This document shows, in pieces, positions 51,253 through 60,225 of a stretch of 64,000 nt of DNA (its first letter is position 1; every line of letters starts with the position of its first letter). The translations under genes were made by a program, and so were the position numbers. The notes beneath the pieces are model-generated. The model worked only from the letters and a program-made list of their open reading frames with translations, was not told the origin of the DNA and searched no databases. The stretch is from Chitinophaga sp. XS-30 (GTDB lineage Bacteria > Bacteroidota > Bacteroidia > Chitinophagales > Chitinophagaceae): contig NZ_CP043006.1 in assembly GCF_008086345.1 (NCBI RefSeq), positions 3,780,032-3,844,031 of the forward strand, read 5' to 3'.

Positions 51253-51343
51253 GAACCGGTTATTGTTTCGCTTCGTCAATGGGAAGCGCTTCACGGCGGA
51301 GCAACCTGCAACGTATGGGAACCGGTTATTGTTTCGCTTCGTC
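51253..51343. repeat. 25-base direct repeat duplicating the 3' end of the GH130 gene
   Basis: The 25-base stretch at 51319-51343 holds the last five codons and stop of the GH130 gene. It is repeated without mismatch at 51253-51277, 66 bases away, in the 208-base gap before the cupin gene, so the gap holds a second copy of the gene's tail. The origin is unknown: slippage, or a partial duplication. Confidence 0.6.
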
Positions 51344-52504
51344 CCCGGCAGTTCCTGCACGGGCGGGGATCTCGTCACCAGGCCGGGTTTTGCGGGGATT
51401 ATAAACGGCTACGGCTACACGGGAATCGGCGCAGCCGTAATACAGGTACCATTTCTTCCGGTGGTACACCAGCCCTTCGATGAATACGGTGCCGTCTTTA
51501 TACTGACCGCTTTTTTCAAACGGCTCCATGGGACGGAGGAACGGCACATCCAGCCGGGCGATGGGGCGGCTCGGGTCCTGCAGGTCGAACAGCACCTGGC
51601 CGGCGCAATAGGCGTTGGCGTTGAAGCGCTGATCGCCACTGGCGCCGCTTCTATTCTTGCCGTTGTATAACAGCAGGATGCCTTTTTCGGTGATCACCGC
51701 CGGAGGCCCGCACTCGGTCAGGCCACTGTCGAAATACCCCTTCCGTGGCCGGATGAAGGCTTTCAGACTGTCCTTTTCGTCCAGCACGGGAGACCAGTTG
51801 AGCAGATCGTCGGAAGTGGCGCCAAATACGGCTTCTTCGCCCCAGTACATGAAATATTTCCCGTTCACTTTTGTGATCAGCTGCCTGCCATCGGTCACCT
51901 TGGTGACAAGGGAAGCGGATTTGCTCCATTTGTCCCGGAACCTTCCGTTATAGGCCTTTTCAAATGCGGGGCCATGTTTCTGCCAATGTACAAGATCGCG
52001 GGAGGTGGCCACGCCCAGCCTGGCCGTCTGGCGGTTCCATTGGGTATAGAGCATGACGTACAACCCGTCGGCCGTTACGGCTACCCGCGGGTCTTCGCAG
52101 CCGCCCGGATGCTCATTCCCCCGCTGGCTGTCTTCTGCCGGATACAGCACAGGCGTGGGCAGGCGTTTGAAGGAGCGGCCGTTGCGGCTTTCCGCGTAAC
52201 CGATGCGGGAGGTCCTTTTACCAATGCCTTCGCCGGACTTGTCTTCCGCGCGGTACAGCACCACGATCTTCTTCTTTTTCAATGCTGCGGCTGGATTGAA
52301 TGTATCATTGGATTCCCAGGCCACCATCTCTTTTTTCATCGGGCAGCTGAAATAGGTATTTTCCCGCGGGGAGATGACGGGGTTGGCATCCACAGGGCGC
52401 ACAAATCCACCGAAAGCCCAGTCAGGCAGCACGTTTTTTTCCTGCGCAAGGAGTGCGGAAACGAGGAACAGGGAGGTGGTCAGCGAAAGGAACAGCTTTT
52501 TCAT
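51326..52504 (-). CDS. Glycoside hydrolase family 130-like protein, exported
   Basis: 392 residues with a signal peptide (LFLSLTTSLFLVSALLAQ). The five-bladed propeller of GH130/GH43-like enzymes is visible in PGGCEDPRVAVTADGLYVM, LGVATSRDLVHWQKHGP, TECGPPAVITEKGILLLYNG and YYGCADSRVAVAVY, the first and last being hallmarks of GH130 (mannoside phosphorylases and beta-1,2-mannosidases). The export signal suits a periplasmic or surface beta-mannosidase rather than a cytosolic phosphorylase. The substrate is inferred. Confidence 0.82.
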   Translation of the reverse strand: MKKLFLSLTTSLFLVSALLAQEKNVLPDWAFGGFVRPVDANPVISPRENTYFSCPMKKEMVAWESNDTFNPAAALKKKKIVVLYRAEDKSGEGIGKRTSRIGYAESRNGRSFKRLPTPVLYPAEDSQRGNEHPGGCEDPRVAVTADGLYVMLYTQWNRQTARLGVATSRDLVHWQKHGPAFEKAYNGRFRDKWSKSASLVTKVTDGRQLITKVNGKYFMYWGEEAVFGATSDDLLNWSPVLDEKDSLKAFIRPRKGYFDSGLTECGPPAVITEKGILLLYNGKNRSGASGDQRFNANAYCAGQVLFDLQDPSRPIARLDVPFLRPMEPFEKSGQYKDGTVFIEGLVYHRKKWYLYYGCADSRVAVAVYNPRKTRPGDEIPARAGTAGDEAKQ

Positions 52505-52655
52505 AACAAAGGGCTTTTATCACCGTAAATATAACCGCATTGTGGTCAAATAACATTCCATTTCTTCGTGATGTTGCTTTTTTTTGACGCATAGCAGGTG
52601 AAACAAGCGCATGAAGGCGCTGGAAAATTCAGGCTGCCGCGCTTATCTTTACGTC

Positions 52656-53351
52656 ATGCAGAAAGTTGTACTGGTGCTTGGCGCCAATTCGGACGTGGCA
52701 AAGGCGGCTATCGGGTTGTATGTGGATAAAGGTTACAAGGTGATCGCAGCCTCCCGGAGCCTGGACGATCTCCGGGCTTTGCCGGTTGAAACCCTTTATT
52801 TCGATGCTGCGGATTTTGACAGCCACCGGTCTTTCTACGAAAGCCTGCCGCAGAAACCGCATATCGTGCTGTATGCCGCTGGTTATCTGAAGCACAATGA
52901 AGAAGCGTTGCTGGACTGGGAAGGCAGCTTCAGGATGATGAAAGTGCATTATTGCGGAGCCGTGTCCATCCTCAATATCATTGCGACGGACACTGCGAAT
53001 CCCCACCTGGAAAGGATCATCGGGTTATCATCGCTTTCCGGCGTACGGGGACGGAAGAGCAACTTCATTTACGGCAGTACGAAATCCGCCTTTACCCAAT
53101 ACCTCGCCGGCCTGCGGCAATATCTTTTCCCCCGGGGTGTGACGGTGAACGTTATCGTGGCGGGATATATCCGCAGCAAGATGACGGCCGGGCTGGACCT
53201 GCCGGAATCCCTCATGCTGGAACCCGCTTTTATCGCTAAAGCCATAACGGGCGCCGGTAAAGGATTCACCATTGTACCGGGCCTGAAATGGAAATTCATC
53301 TACCAGGTGCTGCGGCTGATGCCGGAGCGGCTGGTGGCGAAGCTGCCGTAA
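52656..53351 (+). CDS. SDR-family NAD(P)-dependent oxidoreductase (DprE2-like)
   Basis: 231 residues from ATG 52656; an upstream in-frame ATG (52611) adds only a non-conserved tail. Rossmann motif VLVLGANSDVAKAA, then ASRSLDDLRAL, the 'NAG'-like YAAGYL, catalytic SSLSGVRG and Tyr-x-x-x-Lys as YGSTK (Tyr at about 144). Resembles the DprE2-type 2-ulose reductases and other small SDRs. Substrate unknown. Its stop is 9 bases from that of the convergent DAC-like gene. Confidence 0.85.
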   Translation: MQKVVLVLGANSDVAKAAIGLYVDKGYKVIAASRSLDDLRALPVETLYFDAADFDSHRSFYESLPQKPHIVLYAAGYLKHNEEALLDWEGSFRMMKVHYCGAVSILNIIATDTANPHLERIIGLSSLSGVRGRKSNFIYGSTKSAFTQYLAGLRQYLFPRGVTVNVIVAGYIRSKMTAGLDLPESLMLEPAFIAKAITGAGKGFTIVPGLKWKFIYQVLRLMPERLVAKLP

Positions 53352-53360
53352 GTTGCTGTT

Positions 53361-54533
53361 TTATATCAGCAGTATGTCTATCCGGTGCGCCTGCACCATT
53401 TGTGTGGCCTCGGACCAGGAGAATACCGTGAAATACCCGTCCTGCGAGGCTACCAGCGCCAGCGAATCGCGCTGGTCATGTATGAACTGGGCCGCGGAAA
53501 GATGCCGGGTGCCGCCGATCTTCGAAGGATGTATCTGCAAGGGAATGCCGCCAACGATGGGTTCAGAAAACAATACTTCGTCTACGGGAGTGGACCAGCT
53601 GGCACGGGCGATCTTTACGCCGAAGGCCAGCAGCTCATGCTGGTCGTTCACCACGGTAGCGCCATCCACGGCGGTCAGTCCCGTTACATTTTCCACTTCC
53701 CGGCGCAGGGCGGTTTGCCAGTAGATCTCGCTCACTTTATCGCTATCCTGCCGGATAAGATCGGCCACGCCGCAGAAAGCCGGTGATACCGGGTATTGCA
53801 TCGGATGTACGATCGATTCTTTCCATCCCTCGTGATTGGAGGGCGTAACGAGCAGTATGCCGCCACGCCGGTGCGCGCGCATCGATACGGCAATTTGTAT
53901 CAGCACATTTACCGGGTTATTCCAGACGGCCGAGGTATCGATGCCCAGGAGGGAATTGAGTATCGGCGGGCTGTCAGGCAGCAGGCCGCTGTCTTCGTTC
54001 ACGATCTTGATCTGGTCTCCCCGCAGCACAGCCACATTGGTGAATTTACCCAGACCGGTGATGCGGCGGTGTTTAACGACCAGCAGGCCCGGCTCTGATA
54101 CATCCACCACGAAACAGTAATTCGGCAGCTGGATGGTAGTGCCCCAGATATATAATTCGCCACCCTCATGCCATACGCCTACGTGCACACCGGCCCTTTC
54201 CACACCGGGCGCAAGTTTGGTGAGCATTTTCACGCCGAAAGGAAGCCGGTGCCCGAAAAGCAGCGGTTTCCCCACTTCATCGGGATTCATGAAAGCGATG
54301 GATATACGGGTAGTGATGCCTTCTTCTTTGCGCAGGCTTGCCCAGAAAGCCACGTCGATGATCTTTTGCACGATCATCTCGGATGGGGCGCTGGCAAGGT
54401 CTTCCTCGCCGTTCTTTTCCGCACAGGCAAGGTGTTTCGCGAAATGTTCAGCTATTGGTGCGGCTACTTTGGAAGCAGCCTGATATGTTGATCCGCTCGT
54501 CAATTCCATAAAATGATCTCGTTTACGGCTCAA
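53361..54533 (-). CDS. DACNV-type protein with diadenylate-cyclase-like domain
   Basis: 390 residues from the first Met; Met at 54509 (MELTSG) is also possible. The N-terminal ~230 residues match what is called the DACNV sensor domain in comparative genomics (Burroughs, Aravind and co-workers); I recall the name but cannot search. The C-terminal ~150 residues look like a DisA_N/DAC domain: GGILLVTPSNHEGW, then VDGATVVNDQHELLAFG (Asp290-Gly-Ala is the DGA motif) and GGTRHLSAAQ (Arg343-His344, the RHR motif with the second Arg replaced). Such proteins should make c-di-AMP if active. The change in RHR leaves activity in doubt. Confidence 0.72.
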   Translation of the reverse strand: MSRKRDHFMELTSGSTYQAASKVAAPIAEHFAKHLACAEKNGEEDLASAPSEMIVQKIIDVAFWASLRKEEGITTRISIAFMNPDEVGKPLLFGHRLPFGVKMLTKLAPGVERAGVHVGVWHEGGELYIWGTTIQLPNYCFVVDVSEPGLLVVKHRRITGLGKFTNVAVLRGDQIKIVNEDSGLLPDSPPILNSLLGIDTSAVWNNPVNVLIQIAVSMRAHRRGGILLVTPSNHEGWKESIVHPMQYPVSPAFCGVADLIRQDSDKVSEIYWQTALRREVENVTGLTAVDGATVVNDQHELLAFGVKIARASWSTPVDEVLFSEPIVGGIPLQIHPSKIGGTRHLSAAQFIHDQRDSLALVASQDGYFTVFSWSEATQMVQAHRIDILLI

Positions 54534-54713
54534 ATTTAGCCCTTTTCCGCATGCTTTAAACAGTCCCGTTACCCGGTGTTTGAATTATGCAGGATATGGT
54601 ATGATGGATGTAATTCCCCGGCCGGTACAGCCGCCGCGCCGGCCGCGGAAATTTTCCCGGCTAGCTGCGCATTTTGGAAGGGATGTGTTTTTCACAGGAT
54701 ACCCGGAAAAGAA

Positions 54714-54749
54714 GAGCCTGTATCCTTCTTTAGCATACAGGCTCGTTTT
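54714..54749 (-). terminator. Rho-independent terminator after the Tat-type oxidoreductase gene
   Basis: GAGCCTGTAT (54714-54723) and ATACAGGCTC (54735-54744) form a 10-base stem with an 11-base loop. On the minus strand a T-rich tail (TTCTTTTCC) follows, 41 bases after the gene's stop. The stem has the same first ten bases as the terminator at 34294. Confidence 0.75.
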
Positions 54750-54789
54750 AACGTGGTTTATCAAGGCATGGGTTAGTAATGTCATCGTT

Positions 54790-56154
54790 TTACAGCATCG
54801 CCGCCGGGTGCTCCCAGGGGTTGCGGTAGGGCCGCTGCAGCAGGGCTGTCGCTTCCCGGTCACCGGTGATGATGCGTTTTTCCGGATCATATACCAGCGG
54901 CCGCCCGGTGTGCATGGAAAGGTTGGCGAGTATGCAGCTGGCCGTGGAAATATGTCCTTCTTCTATATCCGCAACAGGACGGCTGCCGGTTTCAATCGCT
55001 TTCAGGAAGTCGAGCATATGCAAACGTGTAGCAGGTGCTGCATTCAGCTCAATGCCAGGTTCGGTCACATCTTCAGGATATTTTTCCTTTTCGTACACCA
55101 CATCCTTGTGGATAGGCTCGCCTTTGCCCTGCGGGATAAAATCGTACGCCATCGTACTGGCTTTCAGTGTGCCTTTCTCGCCATAGAGCGTAAATGCCCA
55201 GGGGTACTTCGGGTCAGCCGGTGTGCCCCAGGTCCGGTGTTGCCATACGCAATTCAGGTTGTCGTATTCAAAAACGGCTGTTTGCGTATCCGCGATGTTG
55301 GATTTTCCTGTTTTTTGCACGTAAATGCCGCCGGTGGCGGTGATGCGTTTGGGCCAGCCGAGCTGCAACATCCAGCGGACGGTATCGAACATATGCACGC
55401 ACATGTCTCCGGTGATGCCATTGCCATATTCCATGAATGCGCGCCACCAGCGCTGATGGGGCATGCCGTCGAACGGCCGCAGGGGGGCGGGGCCCGTCCA
55501 CATATCATAATCAAAGAAATCAGGAACTTCCTGCACCGGTGGATTGCCGTTGTTGCGCATGTGGTAGTAGCAGCACATTTCCACATGAGAGATCCTGCCG
55601 AGCAGCCCGGCATCCACAATATTCTTTTTGGCTTCGATAAGGTGCGGTGTGCTTTTCCGCTGGGTACCTACCTGCACCACACGATTGTATTTCCGGGCTG
55701 TGGCCACCATGGCTTCCCCTTCCAGCACGTCCACACTGATGGGCTTTTGCACGTACACATGCGCGCCGGATTTTATGGCATCAATGGCATTGAGCGCATG
55801 CCAGTGGTCAGGCGTACCGATCAGCACAATATCCAGCTTGTGATCTTCCAGCATTTTCCGGTAATCCGTGTACAACTTCGGTCTGGCGCCGGATTTTTGC
55901 CTTTGGGCGACCATCTCCGCCGCACCTGCCAGCATGTTCTTATCCACATCGCAAAGCGCCACTACGTTTACCGGTGATACCTGTATCAGCCTGAACAGAT
56001 CGCTTTTGCCGTACCAGCCGGTACCGATCAGGCCTACACGATATGATTTTGCGGGATCGATGAAATCAAGCGCCTGCGCTCCGAGTGAGGACAGCAGGAG
56101 GGAAGCGGTAGCTCCTTTCAAAAAGTGGCGTCTGTTGAGATGAAAGGTGTGCAT
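54790..56154 (-). CDS. Gfo/Idh/MocA-family oxidoreductase with Tat signal
   Basis: 454 residues from Met at 56154. The start MHTFHLNRRHFLKGATA holds a twin-arginine motif (RRHFLK), so the folded, NAD(P)-loaded protein should be exported by the Tat system; the longer upstream frame is not needed. The Rossmann motif VGLIGTGWYGKSDL follows, then LIGTPDHWHALNAIDAIKS and the VQKPISVD motif with the catalytic Lys. Late motifs (WWRAFMEYGNGITGDMCVHM) are typical of Bacteroidota periplasmic members. Substrate unknown. Its start is 54 bases from a divergent VOC gene. Confidence 0.88.
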   Translation of the reverse strand: MHTFHLNRRHFLKGATASLLLSSLGAQALDFIDPAKSYRVGLIGTGWYGKSDLFRLIQVSPVNVVALCDVDKNMLAGAAEMVAQRQKSGARPKLYTDYRKMLEDHKLDIVLIGTPDHWHALNAIDAIKSGAHVYVQKPISVDVLEGEAMVATARKYNRVVQVGTQRKSTPHLIEAKKNIVDAGLLGRISHVEMCCYYHMRNNGNPPVQEVPDFFDYDMWTGPAPLRPFDGMPHQRWWRAFMEYGNGITGDMCVHMFDTVRWMLQLGWPKRITATGGIYVQKTGKSNIADTQTAVFEYDNLNCVWQHRTWGTPADPKYPWAFTLYGEKGTLKASTMAYDFIPQGKGEPIHKDVVYEKEKYPEDVTEPGIELNAAPATRLHMLDFLKAIETGSRPVADIEEGHISTASCILANLSMHTGRPLVYDPEKRIITGDREATALLQRPYRNPWEHPAAML

Positions 56155-56196
56155 AAGTGGAATTTTCGTTAAACGCTCTTTAAGATACAATATTAT

Positions 56197-56204
56197 TAGA
56201 TTTG
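56197..56204 (+). promoter_or_regulatory. Candidate Bacteroidota -7 promoter element
   Basis: TAGATTTG matches TAnnTTTG and ends 4 bases before the start codon of the YaeR-like gene, again giving a nearly leaderless transcript. No clear -33 partner is visible. Confidence 0.4.
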
Positions 56205-56208
56205 TGCC

Positions 56209-56598
56209 ATGCTGAAATTGAATAAAGTACATCACATCGCCATGATCTGTTCAGATTATGAGCGCTCCAAAAGATTTTACACGGAGGTGCTGGGCTTTGA
56301 GATCGAGCGGGAGACCTACCGTGCAGCGCGTGGTTCCTGGAAACTGGACCTGTCGCTGCAGGGAAATTATATCATTGAACTGTTTTCTTTCCCCGATCCT
56401 CCGCCACGGCCATCCCGGCCCGAGGCGCAGGGCTTGCGGCACCTGGCTTTTGAAGTGGATGATGTGGATGCTGCTGTAAATGCCCTGCAGGCAAAGCAGG
56501 TGAACACCGAACCGGTGAGAGTGGATGAGTTGACCGGCAAGCGATTTACCTTTTTCTCCGACCCTGACGGATTGCCGCTGGAGATCTACGAACGCTGA
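56209..56598 (+). CDS. yaeR: VOC-family metalloprotein, YaeR-like
   Basis: 129 residues. Its sequence closely follows that of Escherichia coli YaeR as I remember it: KVHHIAMICSDYERSKRFY, then NYIIELFSFPDPPPRPSRPE, LRHLAFEVDDVDAAVNALQ and FTFFSDPDGLPLEIYER. Predicted metal ligands are His in KVHHI, Glu in YIIELF, His in LRHLAF and Glu in LEIYE. Single-domain glyoxalase-I-like protein, cytosolic; the physiological substrate of the family is not established. Confidence 0.87.
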   Translation: MLKLNKVHHIAMICSDYERSKRFYTEVLGFEIERETYRAARGSWKLDLSLQGNYIIELFSFPDPPPRPSRPEAQGLRHLAFEVDDVDAAVNALQAKQVNTEPVRVDELTGKRFTFFSDPDGLPLEIYER

Positions 56599-56833
56599 GC
56601 CGGTCTGCTGATGAGGCATGCCATCGTTGCCGGGAACGATTGCGTAGAAAAAGAGCCCCGGACGCTTCATTTAACAGAAAGTTCTGTATAAAATTGCTGA
56701 TCGTTATCCGCCGGTTGCGGGGTTCAGCCGGACCGTTGCATCCACGGTTGAATTGAATGCCATCGTTTCACGTTAAATTTTGCGTTATGATCCTTTCCCA
56801 TTTGAATCTGTCACTTCAAAAAGGCGGGCAGTG

Positions 56834-57553
56834 ATGAAAAGCCTTGCCGTATGCCTGCTGTTATCCCTGCTGCTGCCGGCAAAAGAACGAATGACGATCT
56901 GGATGATCGGTGATTCCACCATGTCCGTCAAGAAACCGGCGTTTTACCCGGAAACGGGCTGGGGAATGGCATTGGGCGCTTTCTTCCGGGATGATGTGCG
57001 GATAGAGAACAGGGCAATGAACGGCCGGAGCACATTGTCCTTCATCCGTGAAGGACGCTGGCAGGCTGTTGTGGAAGGCTTGCAGGAAGGGGACTACGTA
57101 TTGATACAATTCGGCCATAACGATGAAAAGACCGATAAACCCGGCACCGGTACTTCCCATGAAGCGTATAAAGCCAATCTTGCCCGTTTCGTACGGGAAG
57201 CCAGCGCGAAAAAGGCAGTGCCGGTACTGCTGACTTCCATTGCCCGGCGGCATTTTGAACATGGCGTACTGCTGGATACCCACAAAGGTTACCCCGGCGC
57301 CATGCGGGAACTGGCGGACAGCCTGCAGGTGCCGCTGATAGACCTGGAGCAGGAGACCTCGCGGTTGTTGCGGGAATTGGGGGAGGATGGTTCCATCCGC
57401 CTGTTTTTACATGTTCCCGCAGGGCATATGAACTACCCCTCCGGGAAACAGGATAACACACATCTCAGTCCCGATGGCGCCAAAGCTGTTGCAGCGCTGG
57501 CGGTGGAAGGAATGAAAGCGCGCGGGCTGGACCTGGAACAATATCTCCGCTGA
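56834..57553 (+). CDS. SGNH-fold rhamnogalacturonan acetylesterase (CE12-like)
   Basis: 239 residues from ATG 56834, giving the signal peptide MKSLAVCLLLSLLLPA; a longer upstream frame (56780) is unlikely. SGNH blocks: IGDSTMS (nucleophile Ser28), NGRSTLSF, IQFGHNDEKTD (Asn of block III) and TSIARRHF, with the Asp/His pair near HLSPDGA. It should remove acetyl groups from the rhamnogalacturonan part of pectin in the periplasm or outside, and it precedes the polygalacturonase fusion gene by 152 bases. Confidence 0.87.
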   Translation: MKSLAVCLLLSLLLPAKERMTIWMIGDSTMSVKKPAFYPETGWGMALGAFFRDDVRIENRAMNGRSTLSFIREGRWQAVVEGLQEGDYVLIQFGHNDEKTDKPGTGTSHEAYKANLARFVREASAKKAVPVLLTSIARRHFEHGVLLDTHKGYPGAMRELADSLQVPLIDLEQETSRLLRELGEDGSIRLFLHVPAGHMNYPSGKQDNTHLSPDGAKAVAALAVEGMKARGLDLEQYLR

Positions 57554-57705
57554 CGGCTAAACGAACTATGAGGATTGTCTGATAGCAGGCACGACCGATT
57601 CATTTTTGAGCCGGCTATAGCCCTGTTCCACTGCTGCTGGATCAGGAGCCTGTCCGATTCCATGAGATATCTGGCGGCTGGATCCCCGGGCAAAAAAAAC
57701 TGACA

Positions 57706-60030
57706 ATGATGAATAAACGAAAAACAGGTAAAATATTTCTCCTGCTGGCCGCTGCAATGAGCATGGCGGCAAGCGGTTTCTCCCAGTACAGCTGGGAGCG
57801 GCTACCGGAGATCAGGCAACCGGTTTTCAGGAAGGATACATTCAACATCAAGGCATTCGGTGCAGTGGGAGATGGCATTGCCCTGAATTCCGCAGCGATT
57901 AACAATGCGATTAAAGAATGCAGCCGGAAAGGTGGCGGCGTTGTACTGGTGCCGGAGGGGATTTGGCTCACAGGCCCGGTGGAGATGAAAAGCAATGTGA
58001 ATCTGCATCTGAAAAGCGCTGCTACGTTGTTGTTCACAGCCGACAAAGCACAGTATCCCCTGGTGGAAGGCGTTTATGAAGGACGTTCCGCTGCCAGGAA
58101 CCAGTCGCCCATCTGGGGGAAAGACCAGGAAAATGTGGCCATCACCGGAAAAGGGGTGATCGACGGGAATGGTGATGTATGGCGGGCTGTGGGAAAGGGA
58201 GAGCTGACGGAAAGCGAATGGAAAAAGAAAGTGGCTTCCGGAGGTGTTGTTCGCAAAGACGGTAAAGAATGGTATCCCAGCGAGCAATACCGGGCCGCGA
58301 AGGAAGGAAACCGGAGCATGCTGCTGGCGCCGGAAAAAACGTTGGCCGATTATGCGGATATGAAGGATTTCCTCCGCCCTAATCTTGTTGTACTGAATAA
58401 TTGCCGGAAAGTATTGCTGGAGGGCATCACCTTTCAGAATTCGGCTGCCTGGTGCCTGCATCCTTTGTTATGCGAAGACCTGACATTGCGTGATCTGACC
58501 GTAAAGAACCCGGCCTATGCGCAGAATGGCGATGGCGCAGATATCGAGTCCTGCCGCAATTTCCTGATAGAAGGCTGCACATTTGATGTGGGTGATGATG
58601 CCATCTGCATCAAATCCGGTAAGGACGAAGAAGGGCGGAAACGCGGAAAGCCCACGGAGAACGGTATTATCAGGAATAATCTTGTTTACAAAGGGCATGG
58701 CGGTTTTGTAGTGGGCAGTGAAATGAGCGGCGGCGCGAGGAACATTTTTGTGGAGAACTGTACCTTCATGGGTACCGACAAGGGGCTGCGCTTCAAGTCC
58801 ACCCGCGGCCGCGGCGGTGTGGTGGAGAAGATCTATGCCAGGAACATTTTCATGAAAGATATTGTGCATGAAGCGGTATTCTTTGATCTGTACTACTTCG
58901 TGAAATTCGCGACGGACAGTGAGCGGGACGAAAGGCCCATAGTGAATGAGGGAACACCGGTGTTCCGGGATATGGTGTTCGAGCGCATCGTCTGCCGCGG
59001 AGCGAAAAGAGCGGTCTTTATCCGCGGGCTTCCCGAAATGCCCGTCAGGAACATCAGCATCAGGAACAGTGTTTTTCAGGCGGAAACAGGGAAGGAACTG
59101 ATCGATGCCGACAACATTCTGCTGGAGAACGTGCGGATGGATATTCCGGTGCCACGGGACACTTCTTTTGCCGTCAACAGCACATTTGAAAAGGAACGGA
59201 AGAAATATCCTTTTATCCGGATAGCGGCGCCCGGGCCTGCGAAAAATATGCTGCATGCTGCGGATGTGCCTTACCGGGAAGCCGGTGGCCGCAGCCTGTT
59301 GCTGGATGTTTATTACCAGGATGACAAAAAGCCCCGGCCGGCAGTGCTGCTCATTTTCGGCGGGGGCTGGCGTTCCGGGGACAAATCGCATAATCATGCC
59401 ATGGCGGTAGAGCTGGTGAAACGGGGATTCGTTGCGGTTTCCGCGGAATACCGTCTGTCACCGGAAGCGCGGTACCCGGCGGCGGTGCAGGACCTGAAGG
59501 CCGCGGTGAAATGGATGCGCGCCAATGCGGCTGCTTATGGTATTGATACCGCAAAGATCGCTGCAATGGGTTGCTCGGCAGGCGGGCAACTGGCGGCGTT
59601 GCTTGGCGCGACAAATGGTGTGGCGGAATATGACACGGGAAATGGTTATGCTGATGCCGCCGCTTATTCCTCCTATATACAGGCGGCTATAGATATTGAC
59701 GGCATCCTGGCTTTCCGGCACCCGGAATCTGCGGAAGGTGCAGCGGCTGCGCAATGGCTTGGCGGCACTTGGGAGGAAAGGCCGGAGCAATGGCAGGCGG
59801 CCTCCGCGTTAACGCATGTAAGCAAAAATACCGTGCCAATGCTTTTTATCAACAGCGCGTTGCCCCGCTTCCATGCCGGCAGGGATGATATGATGCGCGC
59901 AATGAAAGCCCTGAATATTTACAGCGAAGCGCATGAGCTGCCCGATACGCCCCATCCGTTCTGGTTCTTCGATCCCTGGTTTGCAAAAACAATGGACCTT
60001 GCAACAACCTTCCTGCAAAAAGTGCTTTGA
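57706..60030 (+). CDS. GH28 polygalacturonase fused to alpha/beta-hydrolase esterase
   Basis: 774 residues with a signal peptide (FLLLAAAMSMAASGFSQ). Residues ~45-500 are a GH28 beta-helix: KAFGAVGDGIALNSAAINNA, then QNGDGADIESC (Asp276 and Asp279 region), GDDAICIKSG (Asp297-Asp298), GHGGFVVGSEMSGG (His331) and RFKSTRGRGG (Arg362, Lys364), the four GH28 sites. Residues ~525-774 are an esterase of the BD-FAE/acetylesterase type: oxyanion FGGGW, then MGCSAGG with Ser624 as nucleophile. The fusion should cut and deacetylate or de-esterify pectin in one protein. The upstream acetylesterase supports a pectin role. Confidence 0.9.
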   Translation: MMNKRKTGKIFLLLAAAMSMAASGFSQYSWERLPEIRQPVFRKDTFNIKAFGAVGDGIALNSAAINNAIKECSRKGGGVVLVPEGIWLTGPVEMKSNVNLHLKSAATLLFTADKAQYPLVEGVYEGRSAARNQSPIWGKDQENVAITGKGVIDGNGDVWRAVGKGELTESEWKKKVASGGVVRKDGKEWYPSEQYRAAKEGNRSMLLAPEKTLADYADMKDFLRPNLVVLNNCRKVLLEGITFQNSAAWCLHPLLCEDLTLRDLTVKNPAYAQNGDGADIESCRNFLIEGCTFDVGDDAICIKSGKDEEGRKRGKPTENGIIRNNLVYKGHGGFVVGSEMSGGARNIFVENCTFMGTDKGLRFKSTRGRGGVVEKIYARNIFMKDIVHEAVFFDLYYFVKFATDSERDERPIVNEGTPVFRDMVFERIVCRGAKRAVFIRGLPEMPVRNISIRNSVFQAETGKELIDADNILLENVRMDIPVPRDTSFAVNSTFEKERKKYPFIRIAAPGPAKNMLHAADVPYREAGGRSLLLDVYYQDDKKPRPAVLLIFGGGWRSGDKSHNHAMAVELVKRGFVAVSAEYRLSPEARYPAAVQDLKAAVKWMRANAAAYGIDTAKIAAMGCSAGGQLAALLGATNGVAEYDTGNGYADAAAYSSYIQAAIDIDGILAFRHPESAEGAAAAQWLGGTWEERPEQWQAASALTHVSKNTVPMLFINSALPRFHAGRDDMMRAMKALNIYSEAHELPDTPHPFWFFDPWFAKTMDLATTFLQKVL

Positions 60031-60225
60031 TAAGGCAATTATGGGCGAGATATGAAAATTACAGCATAAGTCGATAGCGAACCCACCGTACAAGTGTGCG
60101 ACGCAACGGCTGCCGAACAGATGGACCGGCAGCTGGCTTCCCCCAAATAATTTTATCAGGTTTGTAAGCCCGCTGCATGCCGCGAATGGGTGAGCACAGG
60201 ACAGTATTTGCAGCGACCGGCTGTT

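Noticed and set aside
54580..55977. A 465-codon plus-strand frame opposite the Tat-type oxidoreductase
   Set aside because: The minus-strand frame has a Tat signal, Rossmann fold and EKP-like motif; the plus frame has none.
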